Source: JBGAHD01 sp044226395
GTDB lineage: Bacteria; Pseudomonadota; Gammaproteobacteria; Xanthomonadales; Ahniellaceae
Direction: 5' to 3'
Assembly (NCBI GenBank): GCA_044226395.1
Contig: JBGAHD010000001.1
Location: 434,001-498,000 of the forward strand
Length of the DNA: 64,000 nucleotides
The position numbers were made by a program, and so were the translations under genes. The notes under the pieces are model-generated. The model saw only the letters and a list, made by a program, of their open reading frames with translations, was not told where the DNA came from and searched no databases. This document shows, piece after piece, positions 55,699-64,000 of the stretch. Every line of letters begins with the position of its first letter. Position 1 is the stretch's first letter.

Positions 55699-58600
55699 GT
55701 GTTCGAACCCATCGCCATCGTCGGGCGCGCCTGCGTGTTGCCCGGCGCGCTGAGTCCGGCCGCCTTGTGGCAAGCGGTGGTCGAAGGGCGTGACCTGATC
55801 ACGCGCGTGCCCGCCGAACGCTGGCGACTCGCGCCCGAGCACGCTTTGTGCGCGCCCGATTCGCCGCGACCGGATCGCGCTTGGTCGGATCGCGGGGGTT
55901 ATGTCGAGGGCTTCGAAGCCATTTGGAACCCGCGCGGTTTCGCGGTCGATGCCGCCGAACTCGAAGGCCTCGATCCGCTGGTGCACTGGACCCTGCATTG
56001 CGCGCGCGAGGCACTGTGCGAAACGAAGACGACCGGGCGCGTCGGCGCGATCTTCGGCAATCTCGGCTTCCCTACCGCTGGCATGGCCGCGTTTTGCGAG
56101 CAGGTGTGGACAGGCGAGGGCAACGCCGATCCTCGCAATCGCTTCATGAGTGGCGGTACGGCGGCGATGCTGGAGCGCGCATTGGCGTTGCAGGCGGGCA
56201 GCTTCTGTCTCGATGCCGCCTGCGCTTCGTCGCTGTACGCGATCAAACTCGCCTGCGATGCGCTGCATGATGGCCGTGCCGACGTGATGCTCGCGGGCGC
56301 CGTGCAACGCGCCGATGATTTGTTCCTGCACATTGGTTTCTGCGCGTTGGGCGCGTTGAGCAAGTCCGGGCGCTCGCGTCCTTTTCATCGTGACGCTGAT
56401 GGTTTGGTGCCAGCGGAAGGCGCGGCCTTTCTCGCGCTCAAACGCCTCGATCAAGCGCGTCGCGATGGCGACATCATTCACGGCGTGATTCGTGGCGTGG
56501 GACTTTCAAACGACGGTCGCGGCAAAGGTTTTCTTGCGCCGAGCGAAGAAGGCCAGCAACGCGCGATCGGCGCGGCGTATGCGATGGCGGGGATCGCGCC
56601 CGAAAGTGTTTCCCTGCTCGAATGCCACGCCACCGGCACGCCCGTCGGCGATGCCACCGAAGTCAACAGTAGTGCGCGTGTGTTCGCGCGAGCGCGTGAC
56701 TTGCCCATCGGCTCGCTCAAATCCAACCTCGGCCATCTCATCACCGTGGCGGGCGCGGCGGGTCTGATCAAAGTGCTCGAAGCGATGCGGGCTGGCGTGC
56801 GTCCACCGACTTTGCATTGCGACGAACCCAATCCGACGTTGGCGCAATCGCCGTTTCGTTTGCTGCGCGAGGCCGAGGCATGGCCCGCCGAAGGGCCGCG
56901 CATCGCGGGCATCTCCGCGTTTGGGTTCGGTGGTAACAACGCGCATCTGATCGTGTCCGAGGACGATGCCAGCATCGCCACTAATCGCGTCGACGTCGTT
57001 ACGCGCCAAGTCGCGATCGTCGCCATCGGCATCAAGATCGCCGATATCCCCGACCGCGCCGCCTTCACGCGCGCCTTGTTTGACGAGGACGCGCCGCGCG
57101 ATGGCCGCATGACCTCGTTCGAACTCGACATGGACGGTCTGCGCTTTCCGCCGCGCGATCTTGAACAGGCCTTGCCACAACAGCTCGCCTTGCTCGCCGC
57201 CGCGCGCGAAGCGCTCGCGGAAACGGTTCCGTTGCCGCGCGAGCGCAGCGCGGCACTGATCGGAATCGAGCCCGACCCGGAGGTCGCGCGTCACGGCGCG
57301 CGCTGGCGCCTCACCAACGGTCGCGACGACGACTGGGCCGCGCGCGCGCGAGCCACGCTGGTGCCCGCGCTCGAAGCCGCGGGCGTGCTGGGCACCATGC
57401 CCAACATCCCGGCCAATCGATTGAATTCGCAGTTCGATCTGGGCGGGCCTTCCTTGACGTTGCAGGCGGGCGCGGCATCGGGAAGGCACGCGCTGCGTGT
57501 CGCGGCACGCGCGATCGCGCGCGGTGAGCTCGATGCAGCCATTGTGGGTGCGGTGGATTTCGGTTGCGAAGCCGTCAATCGCGCGGCGAGCCGGGAATCG
57601 GCCGGTGATGCGGCCGTGGCGCTGGTGGTGAAGTCACTCGACGATGCGCGGCGTGATGGCGATCGGGTGTATGCGTTGGTTGATGTGTCCTTTCTCGGCG
57701 AAACCGCGAGTTCGACTGAATCATCACAGTCGCAACTTAGTGAGCAACTGCAAGAACGATTCGGCTACGCACAAGCCGCCTTCGGCTTGATCGAAACCGC
57801 CGCCGCCGCGCTGAGCTTGCATCATCGACGTCACGTGGACGGTCGCCCCTGGTTGAGTGCCGAACCGCGTCGCGCAGTTGATCTGGTTGAAGCCCAAGCG
57901 CATCCGCGTCGCGCAGAACAAGGCGTCGCGCAATTGCATTGCTTCGCCGGGGCCGACAAGGCCGCAGTGATCGACGCTCTGAAGCACGATCGTCGAGGTC
58001 TAGAAGGCCCGGCACGTTGCGTGCTCGTGGCAACCGACGCCACGCTCGAAGCCGTGCGTGCTCGCGCCATCGCGCACCTGGAGACGGGCACGCCCGCGGG
58101 CCGCGGCGTGTACTTTCGCGAGCGACCCATCGGCGGCGAAATCGCATTCGCCTTTGCTGGAGCTGGCGCGTCGTACCGAGGCATGGGTCGCGACTTGCTG
58201 CTGCACTTGCCGCACTTGCAAGAATCGCTTCGTGCGCGCAGCCCACGCTTGGCCGGCGCGCTCGACTGGTCCTTCGCCGCGAGCGATGCCGCGCCGAGCG
58301 TCTTCGATCAACTCTGCGGATCCTCCGCGCTGTCGCAACTGCACCTCGCCTTGAGTGAAGGCGTGCTCGGCCTAAGCGCCGATGCGTGGCTGGGCTATTC
58401 GTCGGGCGAGACCAATGCACTGATCGCATCCGGCGTGTGGAACGACCCCGATGCCTTGATGAGCGACATGGAGGCCTCGGGCCTGCTCGATCGCGAACTC
58501 GCCGGCAGCTTCGATCTGCTGAAGCGCACGTGGGGCGAAACCGGCGCCTGGCACTGCTGGACCGCCGCCGCGCCGCTCGACGACGTGCGTCGCGCGCTCG

Positions 58601-61600
58601 AGGGCCTCGACCGCTTGCGCATCGCCATCATCAACGATGACGCGAGCTGCATGTTCGCGGGCGCCGCCGAGCAATGCGCGATCGCGGTGGGTCGACTTGG
58701 CGCGGCGCGTTGCCTGCGGCTGGACTATTCGCTCGTAGTGCATGTGCCCGAATTGCGCGGCGTCGAACGCGCCTGGCTCGACGTGCATCGCCGCGTGACG
58801 TCCGCGCCACGGCGCGGGCGCGTCTACAGCACGGCCACCGGACGTCCTTATGCGACGAGCACCGAGGCTTGCGCGCAAGCCATCCTCGCGCAGGCGGTCG
58901 ATACCATCGACATTCGCGCCTTGATCGAGAATGCCTGGAACGACGGCGTGCGCGTCTTCGTCGAACACGGGCCGGGCGGTACGTTCGGCCGCGCGATTCG
59001 TCATGTGCTCGGCGCGCGTGAGGCATTGGTGGTCAGCCTTGATCGCGCGGGCCACGGCATTGATGCCGTGCTCGGCGCCACCGCGGCCTTGTTGGCCGCC
59101 GGCGTGCCCGTCAATCACGCGGCCTTAGAAACCGCGCTCGCGCCCGTACCGCGCGTAGAGCCCAAACGCCCGCGTCGCTTCGATGCGCATCCGCCAGAAG
59201 TTCGCTTGCCACCGCGCGAGGTGACCGTGCAGATCATGGCACCAGCACCGCGCTTGCCCGCCATCCTCGAAGCGGCGAGTGTCGCGTCAAGCGTCGAGTT
59301 GAGTGTTGCGCCAAGCATCGCGCCAATCGCCGCGCCAAGCGTTACGACAATCGTCGGGCCCGCCATCGCCGAGCCCACACGCGCATCGCAGCCGCATGCA
59401 GTGCGAACGATCGCTACCGCGCGATCGGGTCACGCCGCGCATCCCGTGATCGAAAGCCTTCGCGCGGAACTGACGCGACTAACCCAAGCGCAGCAATCCT
59501 TCACGCAGGCGCAAGCCACCGCGCATGCACAGTTTCTGGCGTTGCAATCCAAAGCGACCGAAGCGCTGATGCACGCGGGCCGTCATGGCGTGAGCCCGCG
59601 CGCGATCACCTCGATACCGCAGAGCGATGGGCGAGGGCAGGGACACGAACTTGCCACGGCAACGCCAGCACCACAACGCACCGTTCGCTTCACGCGCGAG
59701 GACCTGATGGTCCACGCCGACGGCAACATCTCCGCGATCTTCGGTCCCGCCTTCGCCGCGCAGGATGAGTTCCACCGCCAAGTGCGCATGCCGCGTCCGC
59801 CGCTGCTGCTCGCCGACCGCGTGACCGCGCTGCACGCCGAACCCATGAGCATGGGCAAGGGCTCGATCACCACGCAGACCGACATCGGCGCCATGTCCTG
59901 GTATCTGCACGAAGGGCGCATGCCGGGCGGCGTCATGGTCGAGGCCGGCCAGGCCGATTTGATGTTGATCTCCTACGTTGGCGTCGACGCCCACAACCGC
60001 GGCGAGCGCGTGTATCGCTTGCTCGGCTGCGAGCTCACGTATCACGGCGAACTGCCGCGCGTCGGCGAGACCATCACCTTCGACATCCATCTCGACGGCC
60101 ACGCCGCGCAAGGCGACGTGCGTCTGATGTTCTTCCACTACGACTGCGTCAACGGCGATCGCAAACAACTGACCGTCAGAAATGGCCAGGCCGGATTCTT
60201 CACCGACTCCGAACTCGCCGGTTCCGCCGGTTGCTTGTGGACGCCCGAAGGGCAGGCGATCGTGGCCGAACCTCGCCTCGATCCGCCGCGCGCCATCAGC
60301 GCGCGCACGAGCTTCGATCGCGCCGCGCTGCTGGCCTTCGCCAATGGCGACACGCACGGTTGCTTCGGCAAGGGTTTTGAACTCGCGCGCACGCACACGC
60401 GCAGCCCGCGCATTCAATCCGGCGACATGCTCCTGCTCGACCGCATCACCGCGTGCGAACCGCGCGGCGGCCCGTGGGGGCGCGGTTACCTGCGCGCGGA
60501 ACTCGACATCGACCCCACGCGCTGGTTCTTCGACGGTCATTTCAAGAACGACCCGTGCATGCCCGGCACCCTGATGCTGGAAGGCTGTCTGCAAGCGCTG
60601 GCGTTCCACCTGGCCGCGTGCGGCTACACGCTCGAACACGACGGCGCGCGCTTCGAACCCGTGCCCGAACTCGCGTACAAACTGCAGTGCCGTGGCCAGG
60701 TCATCCCCACGTCCAAACTGCTGGTCACCGAAGTCTTCGTCGAAGAAATCACCGCCGGCCCCATGCCCACCATCTGGGCCGACCTCTTGTGCACCGTTGA
60801 TGGCTTGAAAGCCTTCCACGCAAGGCGACTGGCGCTGCACTTGGTGCCCGATTTCCCAGCCGCCAATAGCGAAGGCTTGCTCGCCTCCGCACTAGGCCGC
60901 CCCTCTCGCGCCTTCGGCCCTATGTACCAACGCTTCGACGGCGCACTACGCGCACCGCGCCTACCCGCGCCGCCGTACTTGTGCATGAGCCGAATCGCGA
61001 ACGTCGAAGGCACACCCGGTGAAATGCGCGCCGGCGCGCGCGTCATCGCCGAATACGACGCAGCACCCGACGCCTGGTATCTCGACACCGCCGGCGTCGT
61101 GCCGTTCGCGGTGCTACAAGAAGCCGCGCTGCAACCCTGCGGATGGCTATCCAGCTGGGTCGGCTGCGCACTCTCGAGCGAAGAAGAATTGCGCTTCCGC
61201 AACCTCGACGGCCGCGGCACCCAACACAGCGAATTCAGAGGCGGCGAAACCCTTCGCACCGAAGCCACACTCACCTCCGTCTCCGCGTCCGGCGGCATGA
61301 TCATCGTCGCCTTCGACGTCAACTGCAGCGTCGACACACGCCCCGTCTACACCCTCAAAACCGTCTTCGGCTTCTTCCCCCGCGCCGCACTCGCCGCGCA
61401 AGCCGGATTGCCGCGAAACGCAGCGCACGAAGACATCTACCACCGCGAATCCAACATCACGCTCGAACTCAACAACCCCTCGATGCTACGCATGATCGAC
61501 CGCATCGACGGCCACTGGCCCGACGCTATCCGCGCCCGCAAACGCGTCGACGCCGGCGAGTGGTTCTTCAAAGCCCACTTCTTCCAAGATCCTGTGCAAC

Positions 61601-61869
61601 CGGGATCTTTGGGCGTGCAAGCGATGCTGCAAACGCTGGAGCAATGGCTACGCATCACCCACGGCGTGGAAGCGGGGAGGGTGGGTCCAGTCCTCGGGCA
61701 TGAGCACACCTGGAAGTACCGTGGGCAGGTGTTGCCGCAGCATGGGGAAGTCGTGGTTACGGTGCGCGTGACTGACACGAGCGGGAACCATGTCGTCGGC
61801 GACGCGAGTTTGTGGGTGGATGGGGAGCGAATCTATGAGGCGGGATTTGAACTGAATTTCGTCTTCTGA
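55699..61869 (+). CDS. pfaC: PfaC-like synthase with internal AT: KS-CLF-AT-DH-DH
   Basis: The 2056-residue protein starts at GTG, 2 bases after the pfaA stop. It has a first ketosynthase (DAACASS, Cys175; ECHATGT; NLGHL) and a chain-length-factor KS lacking the active Cys (LQAGAASG near residue 592). Then come an acyltransferase-like domain (GYSSGE near 898, with Tyr in place of the usual His) and two FabA-like double-hotdog dehydratases. The first pair has MPGGVMVEAGQADLM near 1405 and FDGHFKNDPCMPG near 1608; the second has GVVPFAVLQEAA near 1800 and FKAHFFQDPVQPG near 1956. The AT inside the protein is as in myxobacterial Pfa3, unlike marine PfaC plus PfaB. No AGPAT domain is visible. Confidence 0.9.
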   Translation: MFEPIAIVGRACVLPGALSPAALWQAVVEGRDLITRVPAERWRLAPEHALCAPDSPRPDRAWSDRGGYVEGFEAIWNPRGFAVDAAELEGLDPLVHWTLHCAREALCETKTTGRVGAIFGNLGFPTAGMAAFCEQVWTGEGNADPRNRFMSGGTAAMLERALALQAGSFCLDAACASSLYAIKLACDALHDGRADVMLAGAVQRADDLFLHIGFCALGALSKSGRSRPFHRDADGLVPAEGAAFLALKRLDQARRDGDIIHGVIRGVGLSNDGRGKGFLAPSEEGQQRAIGAAYAMAGIAPESVSLLECHATGTPVGDATEVNSSARVFARARDLPIGSLKSNLGHLITVAGAAGLIKVLEAMRAGVRPPTLHCDEPNPTLAQSPFRLLREAEAWPAEGPRIAGISAFGFGGNNAHLIVSEDDASIATNRVDVVTRQVAIVAIGIKIADIPDRAAFTRALFDEDAPRDGRMTSFELDMDGLRFPPRDLEQALPQQLALLAAAREALAETVPLPRERSAALIGIEPDPEVARHGARWRLTNGRDDDWAARARATLVPALEAAGVLGTMPNIPANRLNSQFDLGGPSLTLQAGAASGRHALRVAARAIARGELDAAIVGAVDFGCEAVNRAASRESAGDAAVALVVKSLDDARRDGDRVYALVDVSFLGETASSTESSQSQLSEQLQERFGYAQAAFGLIETAAAALSLHHRRHVDGRPWLSAEPRRAVDLVEAQAHPRRAEQGVAQLHCFAGADKAAVIDALKHDRRGLEGPARCVLVATDATLEAVRARAIAHLETGTPAGRGVYFRERPIGGEIAFAFAGAGASYRGMGRDLLLHLPHLQESLRARSPRLAGALDWSFAASDAAPSVFDQLCGSSALSQLHLALSEGVLGLSADAWLGYSSGETNALIASGVWNDPDALMSDMEASGLLDRELAGSFDLLKRTWGETGAWHCWTAAAPLDDVRRALEGLDRLRIAIINDDASCMFAGAAEQCAIAVGRLGAARCLRLDYSLVVHVPELRGVERAWLDVHRRVTSAPRRGRVYSTATGRPYATSTEACAQAILAQAVDTIDIRALIENAWNDGVRVFVEHGPGGTFGRAIRHVLGAREALVVSLDRAGHGIDAVLGATAALLAAGVPVNHAALETALAPVPRVEPKRPRRFDAHPPEVRLPPREVTVQIMAPAPRLPAILEAASVASSVELSVAPSIAPIAAPSVTTIVGPAIAEPTRASQPHAVRTIATARSGHAAHPVIESLRAELTRLTQAQQSFTQAQATAHAQFLALQSKATEALMHAGRHGVSPRAITSIPQSDGRGQGHELATATPAPQRTVRFTREDLMVHADGNISAIFGPAFAAQDEFHRQVRMPRPPLLLADRVTALHAEPMSMGKGSITTQTDIGAMSWYLHEGRMPGGVMVEAGQADLMLISYVGVDAHNRGERVYRLLGCELTYHGELPRVGETITFDIHLDGHAAQGDVRLMFFHYDCVNGDRKQLTVRNGQAGFFTDSELAGSAGCLWTPEGQAIVAEPRLDPPRAISARTSFDRAALLAFANGDTHGCFGKGFELARTHTRSPRIQSGDMLLLDRITACEPRGGPWGRGYLRAELDIDPTRWFFDGHFKNDPCMPGTLMLEGCLQALAFHLAACGYTLEHDGARFEPVPELAYKLQCRGQVIPTSKLLVTEVFVEEITAGPMPTIWADLLCTVDGLKAFHARRLALHLVPDFPAANSEGLLASALGRPSRAFGPMYQRFDGALRAPRLPAPPYLCMSRIANVEGTPGEMRAGARVIAEYDAAPDAWYLDTAGVVPFAVLQEAALQPCGWLSSWVGCALSSEEELRFRNLDGRGTQHSEFRGGETLRTEATLTSVSASGGMIIVAFDVNCSVDTRPVYTLKTVFGFFPRAALAAQAGLPRNAAHEDIYHRESNITLELNNPSMLRMIDRIDGHWPDAIRARKRVDAGEWFFKAHFFQDPVQPGSLGVQAMLQTLEQWLRITHGVEAGRVGPVLGHEHTWKYRGQVLPQHGEVVVTVRVTDTSGNHVVGDASLWVDGERIYEAGFELNFVF

Positions 61870-62047
61870 GGCCGTGATCCTTCGCGCGAAGCTAGGAAGC
61901 CTCGCGCAATTGCAGCCCGATCCGGCCACTTCTACAGGAGGCGAAGCGCCATCGCCGTACTCCGACCTAAATGCCGCTCTCGAGCCACCAATTGAGCAAA
62001 ATGTTCGAAGAGACGGATAACGCAACAATGGATTCCCGTTGGCAAGC
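61870..62047. other. Short convergent spacer
   Basis: It lies between the pfaC stop and the 3' end of the lower-GC gene on the other strand. Base composition begins to drop here. No terminator stands out. Confidence 0.5.
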
Positions 62048-64000
62048 CTATTCAAATTGCTCATCTCGATCTCGGTCCAATCGTGTCTCATACTCCCTAG
62101 CGCTTGCGACCTCCTGTGCAAGTTCAGCCTTAGCACTGATGACGAGATCCAGCAGCACGGTCTGCAGTGTGCCAAGCTGATCCAGCAGCTTCGCATTCGC
62201 CTCCAAAGCCACAGCATAGGAACCGCTCCAACTCACCGGTCTAAGTCGCCGGATTAGAGTAGTAAAGACTTTTCGAGCGTCGGGTGCCCGCTGGAGAAGG
62301 ACCTTAGCTTGGTCTGACCAGACAATTGGCCCGACTGCGTCGGGACGACGAGCGATCGAAATAATCGACGCCATCTGGGCATACCGCTTCTCGGGCTCCT
62401 TGTCGCACCAAGCGACAAGTGTCTCAATTCCAATCGAATCTATCGGATTTGCTCGATTCAGAGCAATATCGAACATCTGGATGGTGCGCGCATGATTCCT
62501 CGCACCGGCAGCAAACAGTGCATCCAAAACCGCCTCGGGTTGGACCTGAAGCAATGCTCGAAGCAAGTCGTCATAATCGAAAATAGAAGTCTCGTACTTG
62601 GTCGCAGCCTGCCGTATTCGTAGCGCGATCTCCGCTGCGATTGGCCCGGAGTCAGGACCGACAAGGGTCAGCTTTGCAATGCCGGACAGTTCGTGATCGC
62701 CGCGATGGTCATTCCTTCGGAAGGTCGCCAAACGCATGAGCTCCTTCCCAACGCGCAGTAGTTCTTGGGCATGAGGTTGCTTCGCGGAATTGTCGGCGAG
62801 AAACCGCATATACAGAATCTCGATCGCGACACGAACGCCGTCTGAGCGGCGTGCAATGGCAGCAAGCAAGTCAGACAGGACTGTACTCTCTATATTGGCG
62901 CTAACGCCTCCGAACGCAAGATTGGAAAACGCCCAAGTTGGCACGCGATTGTCATTCAACGCAAACTTCAGACGTTCTGCACCTCGCGCGTCGATATCAA
63001 CAGCAATTTGCAAGATCGGGAACACCGATACAAGAAATTCGTTTGTGAGCGCGGAGTCAAGAATGCTCTGAGCTAAATCAGAGTCTCGCTCCCAAAGCCC
63101 TGCCACAAACCCCTTGACCACGCGAAGGTCACCGATCCCATGGGGCTGCTGCTCCATTCCCCTGGCTAGCAACGCCCATGTCTCGTACGGGTCTGGGGAA
63201 GCGGAGGCGAGACCTCGCCCAAATTGCCAGGTTCTAGATCCACCTCGAAGCAATTCAGGAACAAGGCTCTCTAGAAGGTCATTGCTTAAAGCAACCTCTT
63301 TCCCAAGCTCTACCGCATGCGCGTCGAGTCTGTCGGCGGCCTCGCCTGCATCATCCTCCGGGTCGAGGTTCTCAAGGTCAAATTCCAATGCCCGAGTCGA
63401 AAGGACTATTGCCGCGACGCGGTCGCGAAGGTTTGAAGGCGCCAGGTCATGCACAAGTGAAGAAAGATGCGACATCGCAAGTGGTGTCAAACGACTTCCG
63501 TCGTACTTCATCGTCTCACGGCACGCCAACCAGCCGTCGCGCCAAAAGCAGTTCCTCGCAAGACGTCTGCATAGTGCAGCCATAGGTCCATATGCCCTGG
63601 ATGAACTCCATAGACCTCGAAACTTGTGCGCCACAACTTTGCGAAGCTCCTCGACTGGAACGCCACCATCCACCACCAGGCGCTCAACTAGTGCGAGGGC
63701 GGCACTATACCAACGAGACATGTCCGCGTCGCACTTGGGACTGTAACCAAAGTCACGAGAACGGGCTCCAAATTGAAAATTGTTCGCGGATGTGAAGTGT
63801 GTCGCCTCGAGGGCTGATTCGAGCGCTGCAAGTCCAAGTGAACGGGTTCTCTCGTTTACATCTTTAAGAAGCGTCTCGATAACTCCAAGCCGCTGTTCGA
63901 TAGGGGCGTGGGTTCCTGAGAGCAGTATTGTGAATAGTGATGAATGCACTTCTGAAGCAATTTTGGCGATCTCCCCATCCTCGATCTGTGTCGCTATTGC
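62048..64000 (-). CDS. C-terminal part of a large, lower-GC helical protein (partial)
   Basis: The minus frame is open to the window edge (at least 650 residues) with no stop, so the N-terminus lies outside; an internal GTG at 63949 is not the real start. The visible part is mostly alpha-helical and repeat-like. It contains FGARSRDFGYSPK near its start and no P-loop in the region seen. The less GC-rich, AT-containing codons differ from the rest of the window and suggest horizontal acquisition. Some large STAND/NTPase-type defence proteins have such helical C-terminal sensor regions, but that is a loose guess. Function not assigned. Confidence 0.5.
   Translation of the reverse strand, partial: AIATQIEDGEIAKIASEVHSSLFTILLSGTHAPIEQRLGVIETLLKDVNERTRSLGLAALESALEATHFTSANNFQFGARSRDFGYSPKCDADMSRWYSAALALVERLVVDGGVPVEELRKVVAHKFRGLWSSSRAYGPMAALCRRLARNCFWRDGWLACRETMKYDGSRLTPLAMSHLSSLVHDLAPSNLRDRVAAIVLSTRALEFDLENLDPEDDAGEAADRLDAHAVELGKEVALSNDLLESLVPELLRGGSRTWQFGRGLASASPDPYETWALLARGMEQQPHGIGDLRVVKGFVAGLWERDSDLAQSILDSALTNEFLVSVFPILQIAVDIDARGAERLKFALNDNRVPTWAFSNLAFGGVSANIESTVLSDLLAAIARRSDGVRVAIEILYMRFLADNSAKQPHAQELLRVGKELMRLATFRRNDHRGDHELSGIAKLTLVGPDSGPIAAEIALRIRQAATKYETSIFDYDDLLRALLQVQPEAVLDALFAAGARNHARTIQMFDIALNRANPIDSIGIETLVAWCDKEPEKRYAQMASIISIARRPDAVGPIVWSDQAKVLLQRAPDARKVFTTLIRRLRPVSWSGSYAVALEANAKLLDQLGTLQTVLLDLVISAKAELAQEVASAREYETRLDRDRDEQFE

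Noticed and set aside
49610..61869. Polyketide antibiotic cluster of modular type I
   Set aside because: PfaD, tandem LGxDSIKRVE ACPs, a CLF and FabA-like double-hotdog dehydratases define a Pfa-type iterative lipid synthase; there are no modular repeats, thioesterase or tailoring genes.

Overview
The window is 64 kb of GC-rich, densely coding bacterial DNA. Gene content and protein style suggest a gammaproteobacterium of the Lysobacterales/Xanthomonadales (Rhodanobacteraceae-like) group. The pointers are cytochrome bd with CydP, CydX and YbgE, a BigR-like ArsR regulator, many exported repeat proteins, and a recurring short tail resembling 'F-x-x-[GS]-F-E' on those proteins. This placement is an inference. 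I see no rRNA, tRNA, CRISPR array, insertion sequence or replication origin.

Layout. 1-10.3 kb: the 3' end of a PHB-depolymerase-like gene, a UbiC-like exported protein, a structured intergenic repeat, a large CHRD/calcium-repeat exported protein, a periplasmic solute-binding protein, a PLP decarboxylase, a small membrane protein, a Nudix hydrolase, and a divergent LysR/SDR pair. 10.5-19.8 kb: a secreted PA-domain metalloprotease, a small HTH regulator, two glyoxalase-fold genes (one fused to a LuxR HTH), a heparinase-II/III-like protein, and an S41 peptidase divergent from an XRE-cupin regulator across a clear operator.

19.9-35.7 kb looks like one physiological unit for sulfide/persulfide handling and respiration. 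It holds a P460-multiheme cytochrome c, DUF2798, a rhodanese and a type-I sulfide:quinone oxidoreductase with all three redox cysteines. A second rhodanese follows within a decayed tandem duplication. Next come cytochrome bd (cydP-A-B-X-ybgE), a BigR-like two-cysteine ArsR repressor, DUF2892, an RND adaptor and pump, thioredoxin TrxC and an OsmC protein. A shared operator-like site (TATTAG-N6-CTAAAGT) lies at three promoters of this block.

35.8-47.2 kb is mixed: an exported protein of unknown function, chromate transporter ChrA, a CrtC/AttH-like protein, a prokaryotic secreted phospholipase A2, a small operon (PD40 protein, DUF4440 protein, membrane protein) divergent from an Lrp regulator, and a 1029-residue exported Ig-like protein with a decayed fragment downstream.

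47.3-61.9 kb is the most striking locus: a TetR repressor divergent from a three-gene Pfa-type polyunsaturated-fatty-acid/secondary-lipid synthase. The order is enoyl reductase PfaD; PfaA (KS-AT-ACP-ACP-KR-DH); and a PfaC-like protein (KS-CLF-AT-DH-DH) that carries an acyltransferase normally on PfaB. Gene order and AT placement resemble myxobacterial pfa1-2-3 rather than marine pfaABCD. No phosphopantetheinyl transferase is in the window. 62.0-64.0 kb is visibly less GC-rich and holds the C-terminal part of a large helical protein running off the window edge, possibly acquired.
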